Counted from the stretch's first letter, positions 9,529 to 21,015 are shown. The stretch: DNA of 64,000 nucleotides from an uncultured Desulfovibrio sp. (GCA_900541395.1 UQJT01000009.1:1-64000); one strand, 5' to 3'. The notes: generated by a model not told the origin, from the sequence alone. Numbers and translations are program-made.

Positions 9529-9624
9529 TCAGTCGTCGCTGAGTCTCTTGCCGAACAGGCCGAGAACGATGGAAATGCACAAAAATCCCGCGCAGAGAAG
9601 GATAACCTTCAGACCGAGAGTCAT
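9529..9624 (-). CDS. 31-residue single-pass membrane protein
   Basis: A very small gene supported by an ideal ribosome binding site: AAGGAG six bases before ATG 9624. The product is 31 residues with one hydrophobic stretch (about 4-24: LKVILLCAGFLCISIVLGLF) followed by a positively charged then acidic tail GKRLSDD. This looks like a small membrane subunit or regulator in the style of CydX or KdpF, but I see no recognisable family. It lies 111 nt downstream of the small exported-protein gene on the same strand and ends before a strong hairpin at 9466-9495. No function is assigned. Confidence 0.6.
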   Translation of the reverse strand: MTLGLKVILLCAGFLCISIVLGLFGKRLSDD

Positions 9625-9735
9625 ACTATGCTCCTTGTGTTCCTGAATGGGGAAGAGGCCTCGTTCATGCCCGATATGAACTCGGACGGGGAACGGGCAG
9701 GCTTCGGGACGCGTTTCCCGACGAGGGAAACGGGT

Positions 9736-10125
9736 TCAGGCCGGGAGCGCGGGAGGAGCGAGGGAAAAGGGCAGCATGCCCCGGATTTCGAGCAGACCGG
9801 GAATGTGGCGATTTTCGCGCGGAAGCGGGATTTGGACGTAAAAACGGATAGGGAGGGCGGCGCGGGCAAGGACGAGAAGCGGGGAGGGCAGGCGATCCCG
9901 GCTCAGGGCGGCCTGTTGCGGCGCGTCGACGCTGCTCGTTTCCCAGTGAGCGGACGGGAGGGCTGGCGGCGGAGGCGCAAGGAGCGCGCGAGCCGCGACC
10001 GCCGGCGTGAACCCCTCCAACGCCGGAGAACGGGCCGGAGCGTCCTGTCCGCAGATCAGGAGAAGGATCGTGGCGATCCCCCAGAAGATTCCGCAGAAAG
10101 GATGTATCCGGCGGACGGGATTCAT
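9736..10125 (-). CDS. Small putative exported protein
   Basis: 129-residue protein with no recognised domain. The N-terminus has Arg5-Arg6, a hydrophobic core (about 9-25, CGIFWGIATILLLICG) and a plausible cleavage region near 28-33, suggesting export. The rest is rich in Pro, Ala and Arg with no Cys pairs. Start ATG 10125 has AGGGGAG a few bases upstream in an otherwise AT-rich leader (10126-10160), which could hold a promoter. The small membrane protein gene follows. High GC makes spurious frames common, so I regard this as likely but not certain. Confidence 0.45.
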   Translation of the reverse strand: MNPVRRIHPFCGIFWGIATILLLICGQDAPARSPALEGFTPAVAARALLAPPPPALPSAHWETSSVDAPQQAALSRDRLPSPLLVLARAALPIRFYVQIPLPRENRHIPGLLEIRGMLPFSLAPPALPA

Positions 10126-10277
10126 AGCGCTCCCCTATTGTTTTTTAATTCACAATAAGAAACACGCCGTTTTTCGTCAAGGTCCTTAGTCGATAAGCGC
10201 GCGTACTCATCGCGCCTCGGCATTGCCGGGATCGTCGGGGAGCTCTCGCGCGCCGTTTCGCGGGATGGAAAAGACGC

Positions 10278-11354
10278 TTACAACACCCGGCAGCCGTCTT
10301 CGGTGACGACCACCATATATTCCCAGCGCACGCCGCCCCAGCCGGGATAATACAGGCCGGGTTCCACGGTGACGATCATGCCGGGCAGAAGTTCGGTGGC
10401 GCTGCGCGGGCTGAGGCGCGGCTCCTCGTGGGTTTCCAGCCCCACGCCGTGGCCCAGGGAATGGGTGAAGGCTTCGGCCTTGCCCCGGGAGGCGAAATAC
10501 TCCACGGCCGCCTGGTGGACTTCGCGCCCGGTCACGCCCGGACGGATACGGGCTATGGCCCGACGTTGGGCCTCGCGCACGGTTTCCAGCACGTCAAGGA
10601 AGCGTTCCGAGGGTTTGTCGCCTATCCAGAATGTGCGGGTCTGGTCCGAGCAGTAGTGCCCCAGGCGGGCCCCCTCGTCCACCAATACGTGGCAGTTGGG
10701 CGTCAGCACGGCGGGTTCGTCCGGCCGGTAGTGGGGCAGGGCGGCGTGGGCGTCTTTGGCTACGATAGGCGGAAAGCTGTTTTCCGACGCGCCGTTTTCA
10801 CGGTAATATTTTTCAATGGCCCAGGCTATGTCGGCCTCGTCGCGGCCCACGGTCAGGATGGACGGCAGCCAGGCCAGCATATCGTGGTTGAGTTGCACCG
10901 ATCGCTCGATCCGCGCTATTTCCTCCTCGTCTTTGACGACGCGCAGCTCCTCCACCAGTCCGTCGGCCTCCCTGAGGTCCAGGCCCGGTTCGATCCGGCG
11001 CACGTAATCCCACGACAGGATTTTGGCTTCAAAGCCCACCACGCCGGGAGCCTTGTCTTTGATGAGCGCCCGCACTTCCTCGGCAGGCGAGCCTTGATAA
11101 ATGAATACCCGGTCGCGTTCCCACAGTTCGGCGGCAGCCTCTTCGTAGCGGGAATCCGTGCACAGCCAGTCGCGGCCGCTCCTGGTCACGATGAGGCAGC
11201 CCGAGCTTTCGTTGCACTGACCGTCGTGCAGTTCAAAGCCGGACAAATAATAGCGGTTGGCGGGGTGACTGACGAGCAGAGCGTCGAGTCCTTCCCGCGC
11301 CATGAGGCGGCGCAGGCGTTCGCGGCGGGCGGCAAAACGGTGTTGGTCCAACAT
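10278..11354 (-). CDS. M24 family Xaa-Pro aminopeptidase
   Basis: Cytoplasmic metallopeptidase of the aminopeptidase P/prolidase type that removes N-terminal residues next to proline. 358 residues: creatinase-like N-terminal domain (about 8-135) and a pita-bread catalytic domain with expected metal ligands Asp226, Asp237, His302, Glu331 and Glu345. The last ligand sits in GVRWEYM rather than the usual GVRIEDL, a mild change. Length is normal for short PepQ/YpdF-type enzymes. The ribosome binding site is weak (AAGACAGG region), and an out-of-frame ATG lies just upstream. It follows the reductase-rhodanese gene by about 150 nt. Confidence 0.9.
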   Translation of the reverse strand: MLDQHRFAARRERLRRLMAREGLDALLVSHPANRYYLSGFELHDGQCNESSGCLIVTRSGRDWLCTDSRYEEAAAELWERDRVFIYQGSPAEEVRALIKDKAPGVVGFEAKILSWDYVRRIEPGLDLREADGLVEELRVVKDEEEIARIERSVQLNHDMLAWLPSILTVGRDEADIAWAIEKYYRENGASENSFPPIVAKDAHAALPHYRPDEPAVLTPNCHVLVDEGARLGHYCSDQTRTFWIGDKPSERFLDVLETVREAQRRAIARIRPGVTGREVHQAAVEYFASRGKAEAFTHSLGHGVGLETHEEPRLSPRSATELLPGMIVTVEPGLYYPGWGGVRWEYMVVVTEDGCRVL

Positions 11355-11483
11355 AACATGCCTGTCTTTGGGGCAACCTGAAAAAGCGGGGCGCGGCCCG
11401 GCCGCCGTCGGCGACGCAGGCGGCGCGAAGCGGGGTTGTCGGTCCGAGCCGGAGGCAAAGCCCCCGGCTCCTGGTTTATTGCG

Positions 11484-11500
11484 CGGCGTTAAAAACGCCG
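11484..11500 (-). terminator. Small hairpin after reductase-rhodanese gene
   Basis: Perfect 7-bp stem CGGCGTT/AACGCCG with a 3-nt loop lies six bases beyond the stop of the reductase-rhodanese gene on the minus strand. There is no strong U-tract downstream, so it may be a weak terminator or an RNA-stabilising end. Confidence 0.35.
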
Positions 11501-11505
11501 GAAGG

Positions 11506-13215
11506 CTAAAAGTCCTGACCGCGTTTTTTCATGGACTGCATCCCGCCTTCGGCGTTGACCGAATCGATGCCCGCCCGTCGCATTTTGATCTGCATGTCGT
11601 AGGCCCGGGAGCCGGTATTGCAAATCAGGGCGACGGGACGGTCGCGCGGGATTTCGTGCATCCGGGCTTCGAGCTCTTCCATAGGAATGGCCAGCCAGCA
11701 GTCGGGGTGCTTCTCGGCCAGGGAGTGCCCGGCCTGCCCCGGTCGTCCGTCCACGAAGACGTAATGGTTTTCAGCCCGGTGTTCCCACAGGTCGAGGAAT
11801 TCATCGGGGGTGACGACCTTGTGGCGGCCCGCCAGCACGTTATCCGCCACGTTGGCCACCGTGTTGACCACATCCAGGGCGGAGGCGAAGGGCGGCGCGT
11901 AGGCCACTTCCAGGTTGGCCAGGTCGTTGAGCGTGGGGCGCGCGAACTGAAGCATGGCGGCCACGGCGTCGATGCGGGCCTTGAGGGCGATGCCGTCGGT
12001 GCAGAAGCCCTGCATGCCGAGCACGCGGCGGGAATGTTTGTCCACCACCGCTTCCAGGGTCATCATGCTTTTTTCGGGGTAGAAGTGGGCTTTGTCGAGC
12101 TGTTCGATGGATACGGCCACGGCGTCGAACCCCGCTCGCTTGGCCTGGACCAGGGTCAGGCCGGTGCCGCAGGCGCTCATCTTGTTCAGCTTGACGCACC
12201 ACGACCCGACCACGCCCTCGAATACCTCGTCGCCTCCGGCCAGGTTGGTGCCGATGACGCGCCCCTGGCGGTTGGCCAGCGAGCCCAGGGGCAGATAGGA
12301 CTGCTCGCCGGAAAGGATATTGTGCACCACCACGCAGTCGCCGCCCGCGTAAATATCGGGATCGCTGGTCTGCATGTGATTGTTGACCACAATTCCCCCG
12401 CGCGGGTGGCAGACAAGGCCCGCGTCGGCCGCGATCTGCGAATTGGGGGTGACCCCCACGGAAAAGATCACGTGGTCGGCGTCCAGGGTGCGCTTGTCCG
12501 TAACCAACTGGCACACCGCGCCGTCCTTGCCCTTAAGCTCCAATACCTTTTCGCCGGTGAGCACGGTGACGCCCAGTTCCTCCAGGTCGTGTCGCGCCAT
12601 GGCGGCCAGATTGGGGGAAAGCTGGGCGGGCAACAGATGGTCCAGCAACTCGATGACCGTGGTCCGGATGCCCCACTGATCGGCCAGAGCCACGGCCATT
12701 TCCAGGCCGATGAAGCCGCCGCCCACGATGACGGCGTGGTTTATCTTTCGGGCCGCGCAGTCCGCCTGAACGGCCTGGGCCGCCTCCAGACAGGTGACGG
12801 TGCCGACGTTTTTGAGGTCGTGGCCGGGAATGGGCGGCACTTTGGGCGTGCTGCCGGTGGCGATGACCAGCTTGTCGTAGGCGAGGTCGCGTTTTTCGCC
12901 GTTGACGGTGTTTTCCACGGTCACGGTTTTCTGCTTGCGGTTGATGGACAGCGCCCGGGTCTGGGTCAGCACTTCCACGCCGCGCAGTTTTTCAAAAAAT
13001 TCGGGGGTACGCAGCACATGGGCCGAAGTCTGGCGCAAAGCATCCATAGACCCCACGTCGCCGGATACGAAATACGGAATGCCGCACCCTCCGTAGGAAA
13101 TATAGGTGCCCTGGTCGATCATGGTGACATGGCTGTCGGGCTGAAGACGTTTATAGCGGCAGGCGGCCTTGGGTCCCAGGGCCACCCCGCCGATAACCAG
13201 AACTTGTTGTGCCAT
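11506..13215 (-). CDS. CoA-disulfide/persulfide reductase fused to rhodanese (Npsr-like)
   Basis: Flavoprotein of 569 residues. Order: FAD/NAD(P)H disulfide-reductase fold (FAD motif VLVIGGVALGPKAA near 6-19), a single redox Cys44 in GGCGIPYF as in CoA-disulfide reductases, a second nucleotide-binding motif VIVGGGFIGLE, the dimerisation domain, and a C-terminal rhodanese domain with loop Cys532 (CNTGSRAYD). This architecture is known from CoADR-RHD of Bacillus and NADH-dependent persulfide reductase of Shewanella, which reduce CoA-disulfide, polysulfide or persulfides with NAD(P)H. Handling sulfane sulfur in the cytoplasm fits a sulfur-metabolising anaerobe. I chose ATG 13215 (MAQQVLVIGG) with GAGG upstream; longer frames start in non-conserved sequence. 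Confidence 0.9.
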   Translation of the reverse strand: MAQQVLVIGGVALGPKAACRYKRLQPDSHVTMIDQGTYISYGGCGIPYFVSGDVGSMDALRQTSAHVLRTPEFFEKLRGVEVLTQTRALSINRKQKTVTVENTVNGEKRDLAYDKLVIATGSTPKVPPIPGHDLKNVGTVTCLEAAQAVQADCAARKINHAVIVGGGFIGLEMAVALADQWGIRTTVIELLDHLLPAQLSPNLAAMARHDLEELGVTVLTGEKVLELKGKDGAVCQLVTDKRTLDADHVIFSVGVTPNSQIAADAGLVCHPRGGIVVNNHMQTSDPDIYAGGDCVVVHNILSGEQSYLPLGSLANRQGRVIGTNLAGGDEVFEGVVGSWCVKLNKMSACGTGLTLVQAKRAGFDAVAVSIEQLDKAHFYPEKSMMTLEAVVDKHSRRVLGMQGFCTDGIALKARIDAVAAMLQFARPTLNDLANLEVAYAPPFASALDVVNTVANVADNVLAGRHKVVTPDEFLDLWEHRAENHYVFVDGRPGQAGHSLAEKHPDCWLAIPMEELEARMHEIPRDRPVALICNTGSRAYDMQIKMRRAGIDSVNAEGGMQSMKKRGQDF

Positions 13216-13545
13216 GTAACTAACCTCGCGGCAAAAGAGATAAAAGGGACAAGCGCGGCCCCATGCCACGACTTGCCGTTCCCCAACATACAGGAGATCC
13301 GCAAGGTAAGGCAAGCCGCAGATGAGAATGAAACGCCGAAAAATGGACGGGCCTCGCGGGGGGGGCTCGCATCCGCCCGCGTCCGCCCGCGTTCGGCGGA
13401 GGAAGGAGCCCCTCCCCGGCTTCATGGGCGAAATGTTCTAAAAAGCCGTATCCCGCGCGCTTTGTCGCGCGGGATACGGCTGAATGTCGGGTCGAGGCAC
13501 GGCTCGCCCCTTGCGGGGACGCGGGGGCGGAGCCCCCGTTCTTTC
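13216..13545. other. Intergenic region carA to reductase-rhodanese
   Basis: 330 nt without a credible gene. It holds the carAB terminator (13440-13481), and a second 7-bp hairpin CGGGGGC/GCCCCCG at 13522-13538 right behind the carA stop. Similar GGGGCGGAGCCCC hairpins occur near 52115 behind the amidohydrolase gene. The leader of the reductase gene (about 13216-13300) is less GC-rich and probably holds its promoter, but I cannot name boxes. Confidence 0.5.
13440..13481 (-). terminator. Rho-independent terminator of carBA
   Basis: A perfect 16-bp stem (13444-13459 with 13466-13481) and 6-nt loop are followed on the minus strand by five U residues (13440-13443 plus the preceding base). This is a textbook terminator placed 65 nt beyond the carA stop and so ends the carB-carA transcript. 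Confidence 0.85.
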
Positions 13546-14720
13546 TTAGCGCCGCTTGCGTTGTTCCGCGAGCACCATATCTTTGAAGCAGGCGAAGAAG
13601 GAGCGGCAGTCGGTGGGGCCGGAGGCCGCCTCGGGGTGGTGCTGGACGGTGATGACGGGTTTGGTCGGGTGACGAAAGCCCTCGACGGTGTGGTCGTTGA
13701 GGTTGATGTGGGTGGGTTCGATGTGCTCGGGCAGCACATGGAAGCCGTGGTTCTGGGAGGAGATTTCGATTTTGCCCGTGATGAGGTTTTTGACCGGGTG
13801 GTTGCAGCCGTGGTGGCCGAATTTCAGCTTGGCGGTGGCGCCGCCCAGGGCGTGGGCCAGCAACTGGTGTCCCAGGCAGATGCCCGCCACGGGGTAGGCG
13901 TCGGCCAGTCGGGCGATGGTGGCGATTTCGTCCTTGAGGGTGGCCGGGTCGCCCGGTCCGTTGGACAGGAAGATGCCGTCCGGGGCCACGGCCTTGACTT
14001 GCTCAAAGCTGAAGGATGGCGGCACGATGAGCAGTTCCATGCCGTGAGCCGCGAGCAGGCGCAGAATGTTCCACTTGACGCCGAAGTCGTAAACCACAAT
14101 GCGCACGGAGGGCGCGCCGTCGGGGCCGACGCCGGAGGGCCAGTCGTAGGAGCCGTCGGCGTTGAGAGTCGCCGCTTCGGGGCGGCCGCCCTTGCCCCAG
14201 GGATGGCCGCATTCGGCCGCCCACCTGTAGGGGGCGTCCGGGGCCACGCGGGGCACCAGATTCTGGCCTTCCATACTCGGCAGACGGCGGGCCCTGGCGG
14301 CCAGGACCTCGGGGTCCGGTTCGGAGGTGGAAACCACCCCGCGCATGGCCCCGTGGGTGCGCAGGTGCAGAGTCAGAGCGCGGGTATCCAACCCTTCCAC
14401 TCCGGCCACTCCGTGGCGAGCGAGAAAGGCGGGCAGACTTTCGGCGGCGCGCCAGTTGGAGGGCTCTTTGCAGCACTCCTTGACCAGCAGGGCCGAAAGA
14501 TGAACGCGGCCCGACTCCATGTCTTCCGGATTGATGCCGTAATTGCCCACCAGCGGCCAGGTCATGCACACCATCTGGCCGGTGTAGGAGGGGTCGGTGA
14601 TAAGTTCCTGATAGCCGGTCATGGCCGTGTTGAAGATAACTTCCCCCCCGGCTTCGTCGATGGGGCCGGTGAAGGATTCGCCTTCCAGAAAAAAGCCGTC
14701 TTCGAGGGCGAGCAGGGCTT

Positions 14721-14724
<4 letters not shown>
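13546..14724 (-). CDS. carA: Carbamoyl-phosphate synthase small subunit
   Basis: Glutaminase subunit that hydrolyses glutamine and channels ammonia to CarB for carbamoyl phosphate, the precursor of arginine and pyrimidines. 392 residues: N-terminal CarA domain (about 1-150) and class I amidotransferase domain with nucleophile Cys283 (GICLGHQL), His363 and Glu365 (HHPE), and SNGPGDP (254-260). All catalytic residues are present and length is normal. The ATG overlaps the carB stop (ATGA), so the two subunits are translationally coupled with carB first, an order opposite to that in E. coli. A terminator follows. Confidence 0.97.
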
Positions 14725-17984
<3,260 letters not shown>

Positions 17985-18245
17985 GCCCCCGCTCCTGCTG
18001 TAGGGTTAAACTTGGATGTAGTTACACTCTGGACCCGTGATAATCAAGCGTCTTGCGGGAGGGTCCCGGGCCCGGAAAAGAACGCGAGCGCGGCTCGGCC
18101 GCGCTTTTGCCGCGGGGCGGGGAAGCTCCGGAGCGCGAAAAAGCGGGCTTGCCTATTTTTAGGGGATATGGTAGCGCTGTACGGACACGTCGGGATCGCC
18201 ATTGCGGAAACCCCGACCGCTGCACCTTATGAAGGAGAATACGGA

Positions 18246-18653
18246 ATGAAAAAGCTTATTACGGCGTTGGTGATGGTGTTGGCGTTCGCGGTGTCCGCGT
18301 CCGCCGCCGTCAAGGAATTCGAGACCGTGAAGATGGACGTGCCGGAAGGTTGGGTGACTCAGGCCCAGGGCCCGGTGACCGCCGCCGTCGCCCCCGATCA
18401 GAGCCGGGGCGTGACCGTCATCGTGGCGCCCGCCCAGGGGCAAGACGCCAAAACCATTGCCGAAACCGGCGCCAAGGCCGTCAACGGCACGGACCTTCGG
18501 GCCGAGGGCGACGGCTGGATGTTCAACTTCGATCAGAACGGCCAGAAGGGGTCCATGCTGGTGCGCGTGGCCAAGGATCAGGCCATGGTGATCACCCTGA
18601 TCGGCGAAGGCCCCGAAGTGTTGAATACCGCCAAGAGCGTGGAATTCAAATAG
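18246..18653 (+). CDS. Small exported protein of unknown function
   Basis: 135-residue protein with a clear Sec signal peptide (MKK, hydrophobic core 4-16, SASA cleavage after about 20). The mature part of about 115 residues has alternating hydrophobic strands and no Cys, suggesting a small beta-rich periplasmic protein; no family is recognised. Start ATG 18246 is set by AAGGAG (18232-18237) eight bases before it. A much longer open frame runs through here antisense to carB but is an artefact of GC-rich codon use. The gene is monocistronic, closed by a strong terminator at 18683-18723. Confidence 0.85.
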   Translation: MKKLITALVMVLAFAVSASAAVKEFETVKMDVPEGWVTQAQGPVTAAVAPDQSRGVTVIVAPAQGQDAKTIAETGAKAVNGTDLRAEGDGWMFNFDQNGQKGSMLVRVAKDQAMVITLIGEGPEVLNTAKSVEFK

Positions 18654-18682
18654 TCCCCCGCGACAGTCCGAATCGCGTTTGG

Positions 18683-18723
18683 GCGCGTTCTTCCGTCGCT
18701 TCGACGAAGAACGCGCTTTTTTT
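18683..18723 (+). terminator. Rho-independent terminator
   Basis: A 15-bp stem with one bulged C (18683-18698 with 18702-18716), 3-nt loop and seven T residues (18717-18723). It ends the small exported-protein transcript and insulates the riboswitch-controlled terC unit. Confidence 0.9.
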
Positions 18724-18799
18724 GACCGCGGGTCGGCGGCTTCAGCGAAGCGCCTGTGGTCGACGCTTCTCCCCGGGGGCGGGCGCTCATGTTTGACGC

Positions 18800-18828
18800 T
18801 TGACACAATCCCGCCGCGTATTTATGGT
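18800..18828 (+). promoter_or_regulatory. Sigma-70 promoter of the terC leader
   Basis: A perfect -35 TTGACA (18800-18805), 17-bp spacer and TATGGT (18823-18828, four of six to consensus). Expected start of transcription is near 18835, just before the conserved riboswitch sequence. Confidence 0.75.
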
Positions 18829-18841
18829 ATCTGCACCACGT

Positions 18842-18937
18842 AAGGGGAGTAGCTGGGTTCCTGAAACCCGGGCAATGTCAACAGCATGACCTCACGGTCT
18901 GGCATTGCCGTCGGAGTTTTCCGACAAGCAAGACCTT
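18842..18937 (+). ncRNA. yybP-ykoY (manganese-type) riboswitch aptamer
   Basis: The leader has the hallmark pieces of the yybP-ykoY family in order: AAGGGGAGTAGC (18842-18853), GTCAACA (18877-18883) and GCAAGACCTT (18928-18937), with helices between them, including TGGCATTGCC-side and GTCGGA/TCCGAC stems. Members of this family bind Mn2+ and often precede terC/alx and mntP genes, which is exactly the context here. The 3' side of the closing helix overlaps the left arm of the following terminator, so ligand binding that stabilises the aptamer should prevent termination and switch terC on. Recognition is by motif; no covariance search was possible. Confidence 0.85.
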
Positions 18938-18963
18938 CTGGCAAACTGCCGGAGGGTTTTTTT
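18934..18963 (+). terminator. Riboswitch-controlled terminator
   Basis: A 10-bp stem with two G-U pairs (18934-18943 with 18947-18956), 3-nt loop and seven T residues (18957-18963), 28 nt before the terC start. Its left arm shares bases 18934-18937 with the aptamer closing helix, the structural basis for an on-switch by antitermination. Confidence 0.8.
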
Positions 18964-18990
18964 GTTTCCTCCGGCCCAACGGAGGAAGAC

Positions 18991-19992
18991 ATGCTCGGCG
19001 CTTACACCATCTGGCATTTTCTGGCTTTCATGGCCATCGTCGTGGTCTGTCTGTGGGTGGATTTGCACGCCCACAAGGCGGACCAGCCCATTTCCATGCG
19101 CAACGCCCTGTTGTGGTCCATTTTTTGGATCGCGCTGGCCTGCGCTTTCGGCGTATACGTGGGCGTCACCCACGGCATAGGCCACGCCTCGCTCTATTTT
19201 TCCGGGTACCTGCTGGAAAAATCGCTGTCTGTGGACAACCTGTTCGTGATCATGGCGATTTTCGGCTCGTTCTCCATCAAGGATCAGTACCAGCATCGGG
19301 TGCTGTATTACGGCATCGTCGGCGCGCTGGTGCTGCGCATGGCGTTCGTGGCGGCGGGCAACTCGCTGGTGCAGATGTTCGGTCCCTACGCTTTGGCCGC
19401 CTTTGGTCTGTTTGTGCTGTGGTCGGCCTGGAAAATGTGGCAGCACATGCGCTCCCCTCATGAAGAGGTGCAGGATTATTCCACCCACTGGTCGGTGCGC
19501 TTCACTCAGCGTATTTTGCCCGTGGCCCATCATCTGCACGGGCACGATTTTTTCGTCAAAGAACCCGCCCACGCCGATCGGCCGGAGAGCAAGCTGGTGT
19601 GGAAGGCTACGCCCCTGTTCCTGTGCCTGGTGGTGGTGGAATTGTCCGACGTGATGTTCGCCTTCGACTCCATTCCGGCCATCATCGCCATCACCCAGGA
19701 CCCCTTTTTGGTTTACACCAGCAACATTTTCGCCATCCTCGGTCTGCGGTCCCTGTATTTTCTCATGGCCGCGGCCAAGCGTTATCTGATTCATCTGGAA
19801 AAAGCCGTTATCGCCATCCTGGCCTTTATCGGGCTCAAGATGCTCCTGAGCGTGGCCGGGGTGATTCATCTGTCGCCCATGCTCAGCCTGGCCGTAGTGG
19901 GCGGTCTGCTGGCTCTGGGCATTGTCGCCTCGCTGGTATTTCCGGAGCGCAAGTCCGCTTCCGGACCTGGCGCGGGCGGTTCTCACTCTTAA
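18991..19992 (+). CDS. TerC/Alx family integral membrane protein
   Basis: 333-residue polytopic inner-membrane protein with about nine hydrophobic segments. Conserved TerC signatures are seen: GYLLEKSLSVDNLFV (72-86, with Glu76 and Asp82) and VELSDVMFAFDSIPA (216-230, with Glu217, Asp220 and Asp226). Family members such as Alx and YceF/YkoY export or metallate with manganese; others were linked to tellurite resistance. The Mn-type riboswitch in the leader argues for manganese handling. ATG 18991 has GGAGG at 18981-18985; upstream in-frame sequence is riboswitch and not coding. A His-rich cytoplasmic loop (HHLHGHDF, 180-187) may bind metal. The DUF533 gene follows after 67 nt. Confidence 0.92.
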   Translation: MLGAYTIWHFLAFMAIVVVCLWVDLHAHKADQPISMRNALLWSIFWIALACAFGVYVGVTHGIGHASLYFSGYLLEKSLSVDNLFVIMAIFGSFSIKDQYQHRVLYYGIVGALVLRMAFVAAGNSLVQMFGPYALAAFGLFVLWSAWKMWQHMRSPHEEVQDYSTHWSVRFTQRILPVAHHLHGHDFFVKEPAHADRPESKLVWKATPLFLCLVVVELSDVMFAFDSIPAIIAITQDPFLVYTSNIFAILGLRSLYFLMAAAKRYLIHLEKAVIAILAFIGLKMLLSVAGVIHLSPMLSLAVVGGLLALGIVASLVFPERKSASGPGAGGSHS

Positions 19993-19996
19993 CTTT

Positions 19997-20037
19997 AAAT
20001 GACGTCATTTCCCTCGTCCGCGCTGCCGGGCGCGGAC
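19997..20037 (+). other. 14-bp palindrome and hairpin between terC and DUF533 gene
   Basis: AAATGACGTCATTT (19997-20010) is a perfect 14-bp palindrome that begins four bases after the terC stop. It is followed by an 8-bp hairpin GTCCGCGC/GCGCGGAC (20016-20037). Either a regulator site or an intercistronic RNA element; no factor can be named. Confidence 0.4.
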
Positions 20038-20059
20038 CCATCCCGACAGGAGAAACGCC

Positions 20060-20860
20060 ATGAGCAATTTTTTCGATACCCTGACCCGTCATCCCGAAAC
20101 CCTTAAAAACGCGGCCGGAGGCGCTCTGTCCGATCTGGGCGGCATGGGCCGTTCCGTCATGGATGCTCTGGGCAAAAACAATATGGGCGGCATGCTGGGC
20201 GCCGGGGCCGTGGGCGGCCTGATTGGCGCGCTGCTGGGCAAGAAAGGCCGCGACCTGGCCGGAACCGCGCTGACCCTGGGCGGCACGGCCGTGGCCGGGA
20301 CCCTGGCCTGGAATTTCTATAAAAAATGGTCGGCCCGGAACGGCGCCGCGTCGGGCTCCGCCCCGGCCGGAAACAGTCCGGTCGAGCCGGTATCCGGACA
20401 TGCGCCCGAAACTTCTTCCGCCCCGGCCGGGTGGAATTTCGGAAGCGCCTCTCCCTCCGCGCCCGCCGCTGCGCCTGCCGGGCACAGTCCCGACGACGAC
20501 ACCGCTTCGCTGCTGCTGGAGGCTATGGTGTTCGCCGCCCGCGCCGACGGGCATATCGACGCGGCGGAACAAAGCCGCATCAACGACGCCGTGCGGCACA
20601 TGTTTCCGAATCAGGACGTGGCGTCCCTGCTGGATCCGCTTATGACGCGCCCCATCGACCCCCGCGTCCTGGCCGGGCGGGTGCGTTCCCCGGAACAGGC
20701 CCGCGATCTCTACCGTCTGTCCTGCGCCATTATTGAAACGGACCAGTTCATGGAGCGCAGCTATCTGAACGGGCTGGCCGAGGCCTTGGGCATAGGGGCC
20801 GAAGAGCGGGATCGCATGGAGGCCGAGGTGGCGGCGACCAAGCGCGACGGGGCGCAATAG
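20060..20860 (+). CDS. DUF533 (TerB-like, YebE family) membrane protein
   Basis: 266-residue protein. The N-terminus is Gly/Met-rich and holds a hydrophobic stretch with GAGAVGGLIGALLGKKG (about 47-63) and a second TLGGTAVAGTLAWNFY segment (about 73-90), so it is probably membrane-anchored. A Pro/Ala/Ser linker (about 97-150) leads to a helical DUF533/TerB-like domain (about 150-255) with acidic ARADGHIDAAEQ, a motif shared with TerB-type metal-binding bundles. E. coli YebE is the nearest named relative. AGGAG precedes ATG 20060. The gene lies in the same transcription unit as terC, so a role in the same metal or envelope-stress response is likely but inferred. Confidence 0.85.
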   Translation: MSNFFDTLTRHPETLKNAAGGALSDLGGMGRSVMDALGKNNMGGMLGAGAVGGLIGALLGKKGRDLAGTALTLGGTAVAGTLAWNFYKKWSARNGAASGSAPAGNSPVEPVSGHAPETSSAPAGWNFGSASPSAPAAAPAGHSPDDDTASLLLEAMVFAARADGHIDAAEQSRINDAVRHMFPNQDVASLLDPLMTRPIDPRVLAGRVRSPEQARDLYRLSCAIIETDQFMERSYLNGLAEALGIGAEERDRMEAEVAATKRDGAQ

Positions 20861-20976
20861 GGCCGAGCTTTCCGTATGAGCGGCGGGCATCCGCCGGGAC
20901 GCCCGCCGCATGCGCTTTAATCGCATCCCCGGTCATTGCGCCGCGCTTTCGCCGGGAGCATTCCATGTTTGCCTCT

Positions 20977-20995
20977 GCCGGGCGGGAAGCCCGGC
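20977..20995 (-). terminator. Hairpin behind zntA-like gene
   Basis: A perfect 7-bp stem GCCGGGC/GCCCGGC with GGGAA loop lies 21 nt beyond the stop of the metal ATPase on the minus strand. No U-tract is present, so termination is uncertain. Confidence 0.3.
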
Positions 20996-21015
20996 TGCCT
21001 CAACCGGACTTCCCT

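Noticed and set aside
17985-18180. Promoter for carB
   Set aside because: A TTGATT with a 17-bp spacer exists on the minus strand, but the -10 matches in only two positions, so it was not listed as a feature.
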